DNA from: Trichobilharzia regenti
Taxonomy: Eukaryota; Platyhelminthes; Trematoda; Strigeidida; Schistosomatidae
Direction: 5' to 3'
Length of the DNA: 64,000 bases
NCBI GenBank assembly: GCA_944472135.2
Contig: OX235270.1
Location: 52,767,267-52,831,266, forward strand
Numbering within the stretch: the first letter of the stretch is position 1; every line of letters starts with the position of its first letter. A program made the position numbers and the translations under genes. This document shows, piece after piece, positions 30,778 to 44,802 of this stretch. The notes beneath the pieces were generated by a model. The model made no database searches. It worked only from the letters and a program-made list of their open reading frames with translations, and was not told the DNA's origin.

Positions 30778-33700
30778 TTAAGTCAAATAAGTGTGCAGAT
30801 ATTCTGGGAACCTTACGGTGCGTCCAGAACGGGTTTTCTTGGGAGGCTCGATAGAAGGTTCGGTAGCTGTCGCTGTGCTAGTGACTTCATCGATGTCTAA
30901 ACGATCTTCTGTTACTTGTGGATTTTGGGGTACGTTGAGCTCTATGCTAATAGGATTACCCTCCAAGTAAGCCGGTTTCAGACGGTCAATGCTGACGGTG
31001 TCCTCGCGGCCGTTTTTGTCCAAGACAAAGAATTTATCAGAACGTTTAATTACTTTATAAGGTCCGTCGTATGGGGGTTCCAGGGGTCTGCGCACAGAGT
31101 CGCGACGAACAAATACATGTGAAGAAGTTTTCAAACACGGATGAACGAAAACATCAATGGACTGTGGACGAAGGGGAGCAGGTTTAACTGAACGCATTGC
31201 GTTTGTAAGCCTGCTGACGTATGAAGCGTGATCTACCACTGGTGGGAAGCTCGAGGGAGAAACAAATTCACCAGGCAGTCGTAGTGTCGTGCCATATACT
31301 AGCTCGGCGCTAGTACAACCAGCATCGGTTTTCAAGGCGTTTCGTATCCCTAGGAGAACTAACGGAAGGGATTCAGTCCAATGGGTGGTGTTTGCAGCTG
31401 ACAGACCAGCTTTCAGCTGTCTGTGTAGACGTTCTACCATACCATTAGCTTGAGGATGGTAGGCTGTTGTTCGAAAACGCATGCAACCTAATATTTTAGT
31501 CAGGGCGAAGAATAAGCCACTTTCGAATTGCCGCCCGCGATCAGTTGTTATGGAAGATGGGCATCCAAAGTTAGCGATCCATCTTTCTACGAAGACGCGT
31601 GCGACTGTTTCAGCAGATACGTCCTTGATGGGTACTGCTTCCGGCCATCGTGTGAATCGATCGATGCAAGTTAAAATATAGGTATATCCATGTGATTCAG
31701 GAAGGGGTCCAACCAAATCTATATGGACGTGTTCGAAACGAGCGTCAGGGAGAAGAAAGGTGCCAAGTGGGCTTTTGGTGTGTCTTATCACCTTGCACTT
31801 TTGACAAGCTAAGCACGTGTGTGCCCATTCCCTTACTTCTTTATTAATGCCAGGCCAACAAAACCGACTAGTTACGAGCTTGACAGTAGTTCGAATACCT
31901 GGGTGAGATAAGCCATGCAACGTATTGAAGACGTTACGGCGATAACTTTTAGGCACGATGGGGCGAGGAGTACTCGTGGAAATGTCACATAGAATAGTAT
32001 CTCTTCCCATACCTAAGGGTTTCTCAGCTAATTGTAGAGTTGTTTTCGACAACTCATGTTGAAGCTCGGTATCTTCTTTTTGAAGACGAGCCAGTTTTAC
32101 AAGGTCTATGCCGTCGATTTGGGTGAGGGAACAAACGCGCGACAAGGCATCTGCCACAGTGTTGTTTACTCCGGATACATGGCGAATATCTGATGTAAAC
32201 TGTGAAACGTAATCCAGTTGTCGTGATTCCCTGGGTGAATACTTATCTGAAGGTGAGTTCAGAGAGTACGTCAGAGGTTTGTGATCAATAAAAATTATGA
32301 ATTCACGACCCTCTACCGAATGTCTAAAATGTCGTATAGCACAGTACATAGCCAGAAGTTCTCTGCCGAATGTGCTGTACTTCGTTTCAGCTAATTGAAG
32401 GCGCCGGGAGAAAAAGGCAAGTGGTTGCCACTCTTTGTCAACTAGCTGTTGTAGAACTGCGCCGATTGCAGTGTTTGATGCATCAACCGAGATACTTAAC
32501 GGTGCCGTTGGATCCTGATACATCAGAAGTGTGGCATTCGCAATAGCTTTTTTAATCTGGGTAAAAGCATTTCGAGCAGACGCGTCAAGTTCTATGGACT
32601 TGTTATTCCCTCGAAGGAGGTCTGTCAATGGCTGAATCAAAGAGGCACAGTTGGGAATAAAGCGTCGATAATAACTTACTAAGCCGTTAAAAGTGCGGAG
32701 ACTTTTCACCGTCTGTGGCTCTGGAAAGTTCAGTATAGCCTCGACCTTAGTAGCCAGTGGGCGAATGCCCTTGCAGTCAATAGTGTGACCCAGGAAGTCG
32801 AGTGAGTCAACACCGATTTGACACTTTTGAATATTAATGGTAACACCATGTTGGCGTAACCTTCAAATGCCAAGTCCAAGTGCCTAAGGTGAGTTTCCTT
32901 GTCTGGACTGGCAATGAGGCAGTCGTCTAAGTATGCGTATACAAAGTCGAGACCGCGAAATACTTCGTCAATGAAGCGTTGGAATGTTTGGGCTGCATTC
33001 CGAAGACCGAATGGCATACGTAGAAATTCAAAAAGTCCGAAAGGCGTAATGATAGCCGTTTTCGGGATATCTTCTGTTGCCATCGGGATTTGGTTATACG
33101 CTTTAACCAAGTCGATTTTGGAGAATATAGTCGCGCCGGATAAGGTTGCCGTCAAGTCGTGTATATGAGGCAACGGGTAGCAATCAGGGGTTGTTTTGGC
33201 ATTCACTCGCCGGTAATCACCGGTGGGTCGCCAATCATTGCTATCCTTTTTCGGAACCATATGAAGTGGGGATGCCCATGGGCTATTCGAAGGTCGAATG
33301 ATGCCAAGGGTAAGCATATGGTCAAATTCATTCCTGGCGATTCTCAGTTTGTCAGGAGCTAATCGTCGTGCTTTAGATGTCACAGGTTGTCCTGTGGTAA
33401 TGATGTGGTGCATAACATTGCTGGTTATGCACGGTAGGTCGTTCGACGGGCAATTAAGTTCCGGATATTTGTCAACGATAGGTTGAAAAGTTGGATCAAG
33501 GATTGCCTTTATCTTAACGGGTGACAAGCTAGGGCCTATGTAGCTGATGCCTTTGATAGACAGACTAGTAGTATTGTCAATCAGTCGTTTTCGGCGGACG
33601 TCTACGAGTAAATCATGATGATTAAGTAGGTCCGTGCCAATGATGGGCATTGTAACGTCAGCGAGAAGGAAAATCCATCGAATAGGTTTGCGTAAACCTA

Positions 33701-33926
33701 CGTTCAGATAGACGTATTTCCTACCAAAGGTTGCGATTGGTTTTCCATTTGCAGCCTGTAAGTTGAAGGTAGGTTCCTTCTGTCGATCTGCTGCTGTAGC
33801 AGGAAGGACGCTGACTTCGGCGCCTGTGTCGACTAAGTATCGAGTCTGGCTTATCACATCATGGATGTAAAGTAGGCGGCTAGTGCCACCGGCGACGGTT
33901 GCCGCTAACGCGTGCCGGCGGGATAG
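30778..33926 (-). pseudogene. Gypsy Pol, copy 2 (one frameshift)
   Basis: Nearly identical to the intact Pol of copy 1 but lacks one base near 32861, where the sequence reads GTAACCTTCAAATGCC in place of GTAACCGTTCAAATGCC. The shift falls after catalytic AYLDD, in the RT thumb region, so protease and RT palm are in one frame and RNase H plus integrase (32709 to 30778) in another. All catalytic motifs remain. Recent, single-event inactivation, or a sequencing error. Confidence 0.88.
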
Positions 33927-33932
33927 TTTCCC
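33883..33932 (-). promoter_or_regulatory. -1 ribosomal frameshift signal, copy 2
   Basis: GGGAAAC at 33926-33932 on the minus strand with the same spacer and stem-loop as copies 0, 1 and 3. Confidence 0.72.
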
Positions 33933-34732
33933 ACAGACTTTGAGACATTTCCGAAGTTACAAGGCTTACGGCAACACTTCGCTTCTTGGCCATAGGTGTT
34001 GTGGTACCAGCACCAGTCAGGGTTTTTCAGTGAACGTGGTTTGGACTTAGATCGACCACGTGAGTTCCTGCGTTGAGGAGATTTAGGACGACGGTCGGAG
34101 GAGTTAGAATGCATGTTTGACCTAAACATCTGCTGGATGGAGTTGCATAACTCTATCATTGCAGGATCCTTACTCGAAGTCTGCTTAGTCATCGAGCATA
34201 TTTCGGGAACTGACCGTTTTGTTATTTCTAGAATCCTATCTGCAGTAATAGCTAAGTCCTCTATTACAGTACCCTGAAGTGTCACAAGTACGGTCTGTAC
34301 AGACTGTGGCAGCTTGGTTAAGAAGAGTTCTCTAAACAGTCCTTCGTCGAACTGACTTTGGCCGACGACTTCTTTCATTCTTGTCAGCATGCTCACGGCT
34401 GACTGATCTCCTAACTCGATGTTACGAAATAATTCATCTAGACGTTGTCGGTCCGTGAGAACGTTTCTCCTGAGGAGGGATGCTTTGAGCAACTCGTACG
34501 AGTTACTTACCTCGGGACTGAACATCTGTGATGTTACGTACTTGCTGAATTCCCGCGGTAGGGCGTGAATAACTGCAAGTAACTGTGAACGTTGATCGGT
34601 TATCCCATGCTCACAAAAATCTGCTTCAGCTAGCAGAAACCACGTTTCAGCATTATCTGGCCAGTATGGTACGAGCTGAATGGTTTTAGGAGTTGAGCGG
34701 ATACGGATGACCTTGGGACTAAGATCACTCAT
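33905..34732 (-). CDS. Gypsy Gag, copy 2 (275 aa, intact)
   Basis: Same as copy 1 Gag apart from one visible change ([10 protein letters not shown] in place of [10 protein letters not shown]). CHCC box intact. Its pol is frameshifted, so any Gag made here would act only with Pol from another copy. Confidence 0.9.
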   Translation of the reverse strand: MSDLSPKVIRIRSTPKTIQLVPYWPDNAETWFLLAEADFCEHGITDQRSQLLAVIHALPREFSKYVTSQMFSPEVSNSYELLKASLLRRNVLTDRQRLDELFRNIELGDQSAVSMLTRMKEVVGQSQFDEGLFRELFLTKLPQSVQTVLVTLQGTVIEDLAITADRILEITKRSVPEICSMTKQTSSKDPAMIELCNSIQQMFRSNMHSNSSDRRPKSPQRRNSRGRSKSKPRSLKNPDWCWYHNTYGQEAKCCRKPCNFGNVSKSVGNYPAGTR

Positions 34733-34851
34733 GACGAAAATTATGTCGAATAATATATGGTACAAGAACAAATACAAAATGGAACGAACTCACCGGGGTT
34801 ATCTGCGGATTTATCGTGGATGAAGTTCGCGGTTGGGCTCACCAGTTTAAG

Positions 34852-35146
34852 GGTTGACGGATATCTCGTTCAGCAACTTCTAATTAATTTATTCTCGCGT
34901 ACCAAAGACAAAGCAAAAGCCAATAATTGATCGTCCAAACTAAGTGATATATTTCGGGACCAAAGCAAGCCTTCAGACGAACTCCTAGCTGGCTAGTGAT
35001 CGTGCACGTGACACGACGGGGTACCAAATGGCGGGGATGCTTGACCGGAAGCCTTCAGCTAAACAAGTCGACTTAAACAGTGGTGGTCAGCATCCAATGG
35101 TGAGTGATTGCTGTGGTCAATAATTTTGGGGAATTATTTACCGCTA
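34852..35146 (-). repeat. 5' LTR of Gypsy copy 2
   Basis: 295 bp, same ends and same outer flank (GAAGACTGAATATTCGCC on the plus strand) as copy 1, as expected for a duplicated unit. Confidence 0.88.
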
Positions 35147-37302
35147 GAAGACTGAATATTCGCCAGAGGGACTGTCCACTGTCAAAGATGACATCCAAAT
35201 TGACCACGACTTCATATTTCCACTACATAATCCTAGACCACGTTCGACTGGCAGAGGTTTGTTAAACTATACAAAAACTGCAGTGAGCATTAACATAGTC
35301 CCCCTCACTCAGAACGAAATACCTAGGTTTTGATACAGCATTTCCTGAAGTGGATGGTATTTATCACTTAAAAGAATTTATTATTCCTAAGATGAGGACC
35401 AGAACCTCCATTCGACTTTGAATGATCCCAAGAGATCTGTGAAAAATACTTTACCGCTGTTTTTTGTAACTTTAGAAGATTTTTTAGATTTTTTTAGATT
35501 TACAGCTTGATTCCATACCGTATTTTTGGCACAAGTATGAAATTTTCAGCGTGAATATCGGTAGCCCCAATTTCGCAGGCCGAGTTTCAGTATATTAACA
35601 ACAGGTGATAAATCAAACCTTTAGAAATATTGTAGGTGTAACGAACAAAGCTCAATTATTTTGATCCGAATGCAGGAACTAATCGATGCGCTATACTTTG
35701 CAGCCCACCAAAGTTCCAGGATTACTTCACACTAAACCACAATCGCTATAATATTGAAAACACGTTGATTTGGTAGGATGGTGTTTATATAATGTACAGG
35801 ATTTTCCACGAAGTCTATAGTATGATATTTTCTCTTTGTCTAGGGTCTTCGAATAAAAAAATAACTGATATAGGACCGTGTGACATAGTTTTAATTGGGC
35901 GAAGTAAAACGCTAGGCACCAGATAGTGCAATCGAATGAATAAACTAGAGCGCATAACCACACAACGAAATTTACGCACAAAATACGTATATTGCTGCAA
36001 AATAACAGACTAGAGGCACGAAACTGTTACACAGAATAACTTTTTCTAACGTTTGACGAAAATACCTCTTACTTTTGGATTGGAGTATGAACAGAATAGC
36101 TAAACAGCAAAATATGCAAGTAGTTGTCTAGGTCTCCTAATCCTAATAATAACTCTAATCTTTCCTCAACCTAGACCCAACGTGAAAGCATCCTTAGACT
36201 AGGGCTATTGGAACTTGAGTCAACCCTGATGTCGCCCTCAATAGGCTAAAATAACCCTTACCTGTCCTTAGCCTAAACCTTAGTGTGATCCTTCCCAAGC
36301 CTGAGCTGATACTAGTGAGGTATCATATTTAATTACATAACACTTGATTAAGTATACTAGGTTTCACAAACTTGCTCAATGAGTTCCAGCCGCAAAACTA
36401 TTTTAGACCTGGGATATGTGTGTAAAAATGTTGGGAATTTCCTGTTTGAAAGTAAGCACAGTAGGAAATGGGGCAACTTTTTTCTGCAGACAGTGGCACT
36501 GTGGGAAAGAGTGGGAAACACAAGGAAAGTGGAAAGAATTGTGGGATACCGTTTCGTTAGCGCAGTGAAACTTAAAATCTAACTCCATCAGCCAGGGCAA
36601 ATAACAGTCATACTGCCATACAAACTAAATGTATCCATTTGGAAGTTCTATGAATACAAAGTTTGGCTATTTTATTTCATTCATTATAACGCGTTTATTT
36701 ATGTCAAGGTAAGCTTCAGAAACCGCGATTTTACATGCATCCTCGCCCACTCCTAGCAAGGTGGACCACAGAGGTATTGATTGTTCAATGTCTATGTTGA
36801 ATTAATTATATAGATGCTGCAAGTGAAACATTACATGATATTACTGATGGAAATCAGTCTATCATTCTGAGAAGTAGTTTGTTCCTTTTAATAAACTTTT
36901 AAAATTCATTTTGCACTCGAGAAGAAACACGTCATCGACCCCACAGTCTGCAAAGGAAATGAAATGTCGGGGGTGAAAGTGTATGATGATCTTGTCAAGA
37001 GAATGATTCTCGAATACAAAGTTGAAGCTGGTGAATGTATCGTAGATCCAAATTCAAGTAGCATGGAAAACATGCATGTTGACACACGAATAACCTTAGC
37101 AAAAGGGTTTCTTAACTGCAGTGGTCGGCGATTTATGAGGTGAGGCAGTCAGTGCTGGGGAGTCGGGGGACAAATCTTCCATTATTTTATTGAAAGCAAT
37201 TTGAAGGCGAACCTCAGAGCTATGGCCTCGGAGGTTATGATGGCCTCTAACGTTCTAATATTTTATGGTGAGAAGATAATGCGACTCGTCAAATGGTCAT
37301 CT
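35147..37302. other. Flanking DNA of array unit 2
   Basis: Copy of 24277-26432. Non-coding apart from the exon-like ORF. Confidence 0.6.
36922..37139 (+). CDS. Exon-like ORF, unrecognised protein (unit 2 copy)
   Basis: Same ORF as 26052-26269 with open frame 36895-37143 and the same donor ATGAG/GTGAGG. It reads KVEAGE like the left-arm copy. Retaining an open frame in all three copies is expected for such young duplicates and is not by itself evidence of function. Confidence 0.45.
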
Positions 37303-38227
37303 TAATAATAATACTAATATATTTCACATAAACATATAAATTTACATGAAAATGCATGCCATTTTTACAGGCACAATCAAGTATGATATGGACTCAAATC
37401 GTAGATTGTCTACAAGTTAATAATGTTTCAACAGCTAAATATTTGATATGTATATATATAAATACACTCATTGTCTCAACCAGGCCGCATAGTTGTTGAG
37501 TTTTACAGTTGTCCCCCAGGTTGCGAGGGAAAATCGACTTCGTTTCGTTTTCATCCCGTGGTTGTAGGCATACGATAACCAAACAACAGTGAGGTAAGTG
37601 CAACGTTTACAACGGATTGAAAGCTGTTTTAGAAAAGTAAAAGTGCCAAGGTGAATCAATAAAGTGTAATGAAATGGGTAAGTGCAAGTATCACTAATAA
37701 ATGCATTAATGGAGTAAACTCCTTAGGCTGGCAACGTTCATTTGCAATGTATAATGCTTCCTGTACGGTTTGCACTATCATGATGTCCACTTTTAGTTTT
37801 AATTCATTTTGCCCTTATGCCGGTTTTTTATGCCTTTTTGTGCATTCGGTGCACAACCGTACCCTACAGAGAATAGGAATTGAATAAGTCGAATCAAATT
37901 CATAAAGAACTATAAAATGTTAGGTTTAATGAGATATAATGAGGATCAAGTAAAGACGTTATTAGAAAATGAATCAGATGAGACATTGTGAAGTGATATT
38001 TAAAGATCCGACAATGGACAGCAAGTTAGTTTATAAGATGCCCCATAAATCTGTGCAGATCCCACATGGTCACATATCAACAATAGGCTGAGTGAATGGT
38101 ATATATTTAAAGGCAGAAGCATGGTCTGTCTAGGCGTTCATTATTATCTTTTTCAAGATAAAGATCTAAGCCCTCATAAAAATCAGAAATATCTCGAGCC
38201 TTCAAATTGCATATTGCTGTTCCTGCA
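37303..38227 (-). repeat. REP-A copy in array unit 2
   Basis: Full-length copy, as in unit 1. One variant (CTGTACGGTTTGC) matches the left-arm copy rather than unit 1. Confidence 0.8.
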
Positions 38228-39016
38228 GAATAGGGTGATTCACCTTAGTGACCACCACCATATCTACTGATCAGCTAGCGCCACCCTCCCTCCTTCTTTG
38301 ATGTTAGGCTCTGAGACTATGATTATTATGGCTACCGCAAATATATTGCTTAGTACCAGACATGTTCGTACCTCATATTCCATAGTCCTAGCTTTCTTAA
38401 TGAGTGCTTCCAATAGGTCTCCGGGTACATCTTTATGAACATTAGACATGTATGCATGCGTCCTAATGAACAGATTACTTCACAAGAAGTTAAAACCTTA
38501 AAGAATAAAAAGAATAGGTTTTGTGAATAGTGGAGCAAGATTCAGCAGAACAATATAGTTAGGGATCAATGTAGGTAGTATGAACTGAAGTTAAGGTCGA
38601 TTGGCAGGACTTAGTGTACTAAATTATCATGACAGTCTTGTATATAGTAAACATTTGACATTGCAAAGTAACCTGTCTACACACCTTATAAAAAGATATT
38701 AACAGAACCAACAAAATTTTAGCATTTGGTTAACAATACTACAGAAGGGTAGTTAGTACTACAGGTAGTCGTAAAGTAAATCAATCTGTGTATAATAAGA
38801 GCATAATCAGTGTCATAATTCGTATTATCAAAGAATACATTAGGCTCAATAACTGAGTGTTATAAGGGAAATAAGAGCGGTAAACCAACAGAACATTTAC
38901 CGCTTAAGTATTTTAATCATTTTAAGTATTTTAATGATAATCTAATTTCAAGTATTGAACCTACATAATTACTAAGTATTATTATGTTAGTCTAGGAACT
39001 AGTGTATTTTCTATAG
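38228..39016 (-). other. Non-coding DNA between REP-A and LINE fragment, unit 2
   Basis: Copy of 27358-28146. No supported ORF. Confidence 0.5.
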
Positions 39017-40412
39017 TTAAATATTGAAATGCCATTGTCTCTCCACTCTACCAGCAGTTGAGAGGCGGGCGAGAATGGACATGTTAACATGTTTTTCTAG
39101 GCTCCTTTTGAAACTGTCGGGCCTTTCACAGGATGTAATCTAAGAGGGCATTTGGTTCCAAAGTTTGCAATACTTAATGGTGGAGAAGTTAGCTCTAGTG
39201 GTGAGTTTATGGGTGTTAACCTTGAGAAGGCAGTTATGGTTGCGTAGTCCATACGATTTAGGATTAGCCCAGGTTATGGACGAGTTACTGTTACAGTGCT
39301 TTCTTTTAACTTTGAATAAGAGAAATAAATTGAATTTCACTCTCCTTAACCATAAGGGCTCTAACTCCAGTCGAATACATCTGTCAAGGTATTCTATTTG
39401 CTGACCATAGCCTAATATGCGTTTCGTGAGGAATCTTTGGACACTTTCAACTTTTTTTCTGTCTGCTCATCTAAGGCTACTGTATAAGTGGGCACAGTAT
39501 TCAGGTTTGGGGCGAATGCATATCTTATATATAGCTAATCTGGCTTCTGTAGTGTAAAAGTCGCGTAGCATAAAGCCGGTTAGACGTTTACACTCAGATA
39601 CCACCTTATTTGCATGTTCAGTAAAGGTATGATCTGAGTATGTTACCCCGAGATCTGTGACTGTGCTCGTGTTTGAGTTAGGGTCACCGTACAAGTATAG
39701 ACACGTGCTAGGTTTCCAACGACCGAAGTATGTTATCCCAGACTTAGCTGGATTGAATGTTAACTGCCACTTTTCACTCCAATCACATAGACTATTTAGG
39801 TCTTGTTGGATTTTGCTAGCGATATTCATATTATTATAGTCTAAATCATAGACAACTTTGAGATCATCTGCAAAGCGGTATGGCTTGCCATACTTGATCA
39901 TAGAGACAATATCATTTATGAATACAATGAATGAGGTAAGGCCAAGAACACTACCTTGTATCACGCCGCTGGTTATCGGTTTGGATGTAGATAAGTGATG
40001 GTTGACTTTAACTAACTGTTACCTTCCTGTAAGAAAGGAAGTTATCCACTCAAGTAGCCTTCGACTTATTCCATAAGATAGGAGTTTCAATATGAGTCTG
40101 TTATGTGGGACATTATCAAAAGCTTTCCTAACATCTAGAAGTAATGTTTCTGCTGAACGACCTTTGCCAACACATTCAGTAATGTGGTCAAAATAATCTA
40201 ACTGACAAGTAATGCACGATCTATTTAGGAAACCGTATTGAAAAGGGAATATTAAGTCACTCGAGAGCAAATACTGAACAATTTGCTTCTTTACAATCTT
40301 TTCCATCACACGTGAAACTACGGAAGTAATGTTGATGGGACGGTAATTATCTATGGCCACTGTAGCTCCAGTTGTCTGAATGGGTACCACGTAAGATTTC
40401 TTTCAGCTATTT
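39017..40412 (-). pseudogene. CR1-type LINE RT fragment, unit 2 copy
   Basis: Copy of 28147-29542 with the same three in-frame stops and a single visible difference near 39241 (GGTTGCG versus GGTCGCG). Confidence 0.8.
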
Positions 40413-41053
40413 GAACATGTTCCACTCCTTATCGAAGTTGAAAATGTCAAGCTACCAGTGAATTCACTGGCTATGCTAAAGATTTTCGATCGCAAACTGA
40501 AACACAGGAAGTATTTCGAACAAACAGCAAGAAAATTTCAATTCAGTTTCCTTAGTAATTACGTTTTATATGTGCCAACTGTCGTTCAAGGTGCAAAATA
40601 CTTCCCGAAGCACAGCAGCTACTTCACGAAGACTTTACTCGGGCGAAACCACATAATGTCAATGGCAACATGAAAAAGAAGTATCAAAATACAGATCAGT
40701 CGAGAACACAAACGCACAGCGGGGAGATATGCTGACATTAGAACAATGACATAGAGCACAGGAGAAAATGACAGTAATCACAAGGTGAGCTGAGAGAATT
40801 ATCAGAATTTTAATTAAGTCGTTTATGTAAGAATTTTCAGATTGATTACTCTAACACAGTCACCATAATTTCCGCAGTTTGTCTCTAATGTTCCTAGTCA
40901 TATAACTCCACACTTTTTAACTCGACTTTCCTGGGACTATATTCCAGTGAGTTCAAAGGGCGGTAAGGTAATGTTGTTCCTAGTTAAGGTTACCTCCTGG
41001 TCTAGAGATAGACAGGTAGATTTTAAGTGCCTCCAAGACTCAGTACGCTACGA
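40413..41053. other. End of array unit 2, non-coding
   Basis: Copy of 29543-30183, ending at the second unit junction. Confidence 0.55.
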
Positions 41054-41148
41054 CCTTCAGTTAAACAAGTCGACTTAAACAGTGGTGGTCAGCATCCAAT
41101 GGTGAGTGATTGCTGTGGTCAATAATTTTGGGGAATTATTTACCGCTA
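41054..41148 (-). repeat. Truncated 3' LTR of Gypsy copy 3 (95 bp)
   Basis: Same truncation point and same GTTAAAC variant as copy 2, so both junctions descend from one event. Confidence 0.9.
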
Positions 41149-41646
41149 CAGCTCACTCCCCCCTAGTGGGGTGGTGAGGACCCTAAGACAGAACCAGCCG
41201 GAAGTAAAAAAACTCGATGGTTCCCTTTCGGGTGAAAAAATCTTCCGAGCGGCTTGGTGGTATGCCTACTGGTTTGTCTGCCTATGCTAAATGGGTGTTT
41301 GTACATAGCTTCCTTGTGTTGTTCGTTGGATTCCGTGCTTCGTTTGTTTCCTGTCCAGTGCCCGTCGCACCTGGAAAAGAAAACAAGAACGCTAAGAACC
41401 ATGTCGAGGAAAATGTACCAAATGAGCTTTTTGGTTAAAAAATTATGTGCATTTACTATACAGTAAAATAATGCTAAGTTCAGAACATCGAAAAAAATAC
41501 ATCTAATTAATTTTTTTGTGTATGTTACATGAACTGTTGGAAAAAAAATTTTTGTGTTCGGTGGTACTGTATATAAAAAAAATTGATACGTCAAAAAAAA
41601 TAGTCAGTACCACAAACGAATGAGTTGCGTGAATCACACGACTTCG

Positions 41647-44600
41647 TTAAGTCAAATAAGTGTGCAGATATTCTGGGAACCTTACGGTGCGTCCAGAACG
41701 GGTTTTCTTGGGAGGCTCGATAGAAGGTTCGGTAGCTGTCGCTGTGCTAGTGACTTCATCGATGTCTAAACGATCTTCTGTTACTTGTGGATTTTGGGGT
41801 ACGTTGAGCTCTATGCTAATAGGATTACCCTCCAAGTAAGCCGGTTTCAGACGGTCAATGCTGACGGTGTCCTCGCGGCCGTTTTTGTCCAAGACAAAGA
41901 ATTTATCAGAACGTTTAATTACTTTATAAGGTCCGTCGTATGGGGGTTCCAGGGGTCTGCGCACAGAGTCGCGACGAACAAATACATGTGAAGAAGTTTT
42001 CAAACACGGATGAACGAAAACATCAATGGACTGTGGACGAAGGGGAGCAGGTTTAACTGAACGCATTGCGTTTGTAAGCCTGCTGACGTATGAAGCGTGA
42101 TCTACCACTGGTGGGAAGCTCGAGGGAGAAACAAATTCACCAGGCAGTCGTAGTGTCGTGCCATATACTAGCTCGGCGCTAGTACAACCAGCATCGGTTT
42201 TCAAGGCGTTTCGTATCCCTAGGAGAACTAACGGAAGGGATTCAGTCCAATGGGTGGTGTTTGCAGCTGACAGACCAGCTTTCAGCTGTCTGTGTAGACG
42301 TTCTACCATACCATTAGCTTGAGGATGGTAGGCTGTTGTTCGAAATCGCATGCAACCTAATATTTTAGTCAGGGCGAAGAATAAGCCACTTTCGAATTGC
42401 CGCCCGCGATCAGTTGTTATGGAAGATGGGCATCCAAAGTTAGCGATCCATCTTTCTACGAAGACGCGTGCGACTGTTTCAGCAGATACGTCCTTGATGG
42501 GTACTGCTTCCGGCCATCGTGTGAAGCGATCGATGCAAGTTAAAATATAGGTATATCCATGTGATTCAGGAAGGGGTCCAACCAAATCTATATGGACGTG
42601 TTCGAAACGAGCGTCAGGGAGAAGAAAGGTGCCAAGTGGGCTTTTGGTGTGTCTTATCACCTTGCACTTTTGACAAGCTAAGCACGTGTGTGCCCATTCC
42701 CTTACTTCTTTATTAATGCCAGGCCAACAAAACCGACTAGTTACGAGCTTGACAGTAGTTCGAATACCTGGGTGAGATAAGCCATGCAACGTATTGAAGA
42801 CGTTACGGCGATAACTTTTAGGCACGATGGGGCGAGGAGTACTCGTGGAAATGTCACATAGAATAGTATCTCTTCCCATACCTAAGGGTTTCTCAGCTAA
42901 TTGTAGAGTTGTTTTCGACAACTCATGTTGAAGCTCGGTATCTTCTTTTTGAAGACGAGCCAGTTTTACAAGGTCTATGCCGTCGATTTGGGTGAGGGAA
43001 CAAACGCGCGACAAGGCATCTGCCACAGTGTTGTTTACTCCGGATACATGGCGAATATCTGATGTAAACTGTGAAACGTAATCCAGTTGTCGTGATTCCC
43101 TGGGTGAATACTTATCTGAAGGTGAGTTCAGAGAGTACGTCAGAGGTTTGTGATCAATAAAAATTATGAATTCACGACCCTCTACTGAATGTCTAAAATG
43201 TCGTATAGCACAGTACATAGCCAGAAGTTCTCTGCCGAATGTGCTGTACTTCGTTTCAGCTAATTGAAGGCGCCGGGAGAAAAAGGCAAGTGGTTGCCAC
43301 TCTTTGTCAACTAGCTGTTGTAGAACTGCGCCGATTGCAGTGTTTGATGCATCAACCGAGATACTTAACGGTGCCGTTGGATCCTGATACATCAGAAGTG
43401 TGGCATTCGCAATAGCTTTTTTAATCTGGGTAAAAGCATTTCGAGCAGACGCGTCAAGTTCTATGGACTTGTTATTCCCTCGAAGGAGGTCTGTCAATGG
43501 CTGAATCAAAGAGGCACAGTTGGGAATAAAGCGTCGATAATAACTTACTAAGCCGTTAAAAGTGCGGAGACTTTTCACCGTCTGTGGCTCTGGAAAGTTC
43601 AGTATAGCCTCGACCTTAGTAGCCAGTGGGCGAATGCCCTTGCAGTCAATAGTGTGACCCAGGAAGTCGAGTGAGTCAACACCGATTTGACACTTTTGAA
43701 TATTAATGGTAACACCATGTTGGCGTAACCGTTCAAATGCCAAGTCCAAGTGCCTAAGGTGAGTTTCCTTGTCTGGACTGGCAATGAGGCAGTCGTCTAA
43801 GTATGCGTATACAAAGTCGAGACCGCGAAATACTTCGTCAATGAAGCGTTGGAATGTTTGGGCTGCATTCCGAAGACCGAATGGCATACGTAGAAATTCA
43901 AAAAGTCCGAAAGGCGTAATGATAGCCGTTTTCGGGATATCTTCTGTTGCCATCGGGATTTGGTTATACGCTTTAACCAAGTCGATTTTGGAGAATATAG
44001 TCGCGCCGGATAAGGTTGCCGTCAAGTCGTGTATATGAGGCAACGGGTAGCAATCAGGGGTTGTTTTGGCATTCACTCGCCGGTAATCACCGGTGGGTCG
44101 CCAATCATTGCTATCCTTTTTCGGAACCATATGAAGTGGGGATGCCCATGGGCTATTCGAAGGTCGAATGATGCCAAGGGTAAGCATATGGTCAAATTCA
44201 TTCCTGGCGATTCTCAGTTTGTCAGGAGCTAATCGTCGTGCTTTAGATGTCACAGGTTGTCCTGTGGTAATGATGTGGTGCATAACATTGCTGGTTATGC
44301 ACGGTAGGTCGTTCGACGGGCAATTAAGTTCCGGACATTTGTCAACGATCGGTTTAAAAGTTGGATCAAGGATTGCCTTTATCTTAACGGGTGACAAGCT
44401 AGGGCCTATGTAGATGATGCCTTTGATAGACAAACTAGTAGTTTTGTCAATCAGTCGTTTTCGGCGGACGTCTACGAGTAAATCATGATGATTAAGTAGG
44501 TCCGTGACAATGATGGGCATTGTAACGTCAGCGAGAAGGAAAATCCATCGAATAGGTTTGCGTAAACCTACGTTCAGATAGACGTATTTTCTACCAAAGG

Positions 44601-44796
44601 TTGCGATTGGTTTTCCATTTGCAGCCTGTAAGTTGAAAGTAGGTTCCTTCTGTCGATCTGATGCTGTAGCAGGAAGGACGCTGACTTCGGCGCCTGTGTC
44701 GACTAAGTATCGAGTCTGGCTTATCACATCATGGATGTAAATTAGGTGGCTAGTGCCACCGGCGACGGTTGCCGCTAACGCGTGCCGGCGGGATAG
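41647..44796 (-). CDS. Gypsy Pol polyprotein, copy 3 (intact, ~1049 aa)
   Basis: All motifs of copy 1 Pol are present and the frame is open from slip site to stop. Downstream of about 44330 (towards the integrase) it is almost identical to copies 1 and 2, including IIFIDHKP shared with copy 2. Upstream, in protease and the RT N-terminus, it carries variants shared with copy 0 instead ([32 protein letters not shown]). The gene is therefore a recombinant. It is coding-competent but its element lacks a full 3' LTR. Confidence 0.93.
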   Translation of the reverse strand, partial: LSRRHALAATVAGGTSHLIYIHDVISQTRYLVDTGAEVSVLPATASDRQKEPTFNLQAANGKPIATFGRKYVYLNVGLRKPIRWIFLLADVTMPIIVTDLLNHHDLLVDVRRKRLIDKTTSLSIKGIIYIGPSLSPVKIKAILDPTFKPIVDKCPELNCPSNDLPCITSNVMHHIITTGQPVTSKARRLAPDKLRIARNEFDHMLTLGIIRPSNSPWASPLHMVPKKDSNDWRPTGDYRRVNAKTTPDCYPLPHIHDLTATLSGATIFSKIDLVKAYNQIPMATEDIPKTAIITPFGLFEFLRMPFGLRNAAQTFQRFIDEVFRGLDFVYAYLDDCLIASPDKETHLRHLDLAFERLRQHGVTINIQKCQIGVDSLDFLGHTIDCKGIRPLATKVEAILNFPEPQTVKSLRTFNGLVSYYRRFIPNCASLIQPLTDLLRGNNKSIELDASARNAFTQIKKAIANATLLMYQDPTAPLSISVDASNTAIGAVLQQLVDKEWQPLAFFSRRLQLAETKYSTFGRELLAMYCAIRHFRHSVEGREFIIFIDHKPLTYSLNSPSDKYSPRESRQLDYVSQFTSDIRHVSGVNNTVADALSRVCSLTQIDGIDLVKLARLQKEDTELQHELSKTTLQLAEKPLGMGRDTILCDISTSTPRPIVPKSYRRNVFNTLHGLSHPGIRTTVKLVTSRFCWPGINKEVREWAHTCLACQKCKVIRHTKSPLGTFLLPDARFEHVHIDLVGPLPESHGYTYILTCIDRFTRWPEAVPIKDVSAETVARVFVERWIANFGCPSSITTDRGRQFESGLFFALTKILGCMRFRTTAYHPQANGMVERLHRQLKAGLSAANTTHWTESLPLVLLGIRNALKTDAGCTSAELVYGTTLRLPGEFVSPSSFPPVVDHASYVSRLTNAMRSVKPAPLRPQSIDVFVHPCLKTSSHVFVRRDSVRRPLEPPYDGPYKVIKRSDKFFVLDKNGREDTVSIDRLKPAYLEGNPISIELNVPQNPQVTEDRLDIDEVTSTATATEPSIEPPKKTRSGRTVRFPEYLHTYLT

Positions 44797-44802
44797 TTTC
44801 CC
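44753..44802 (-). promoter_or_regulatory. -1 ribosomal frameshift signal, copy 3
   Basis: GGGAAAC at 44796-44802 on the minus strand with the conserved spacer and GC-rich stem-loop. Confidence 0.72.
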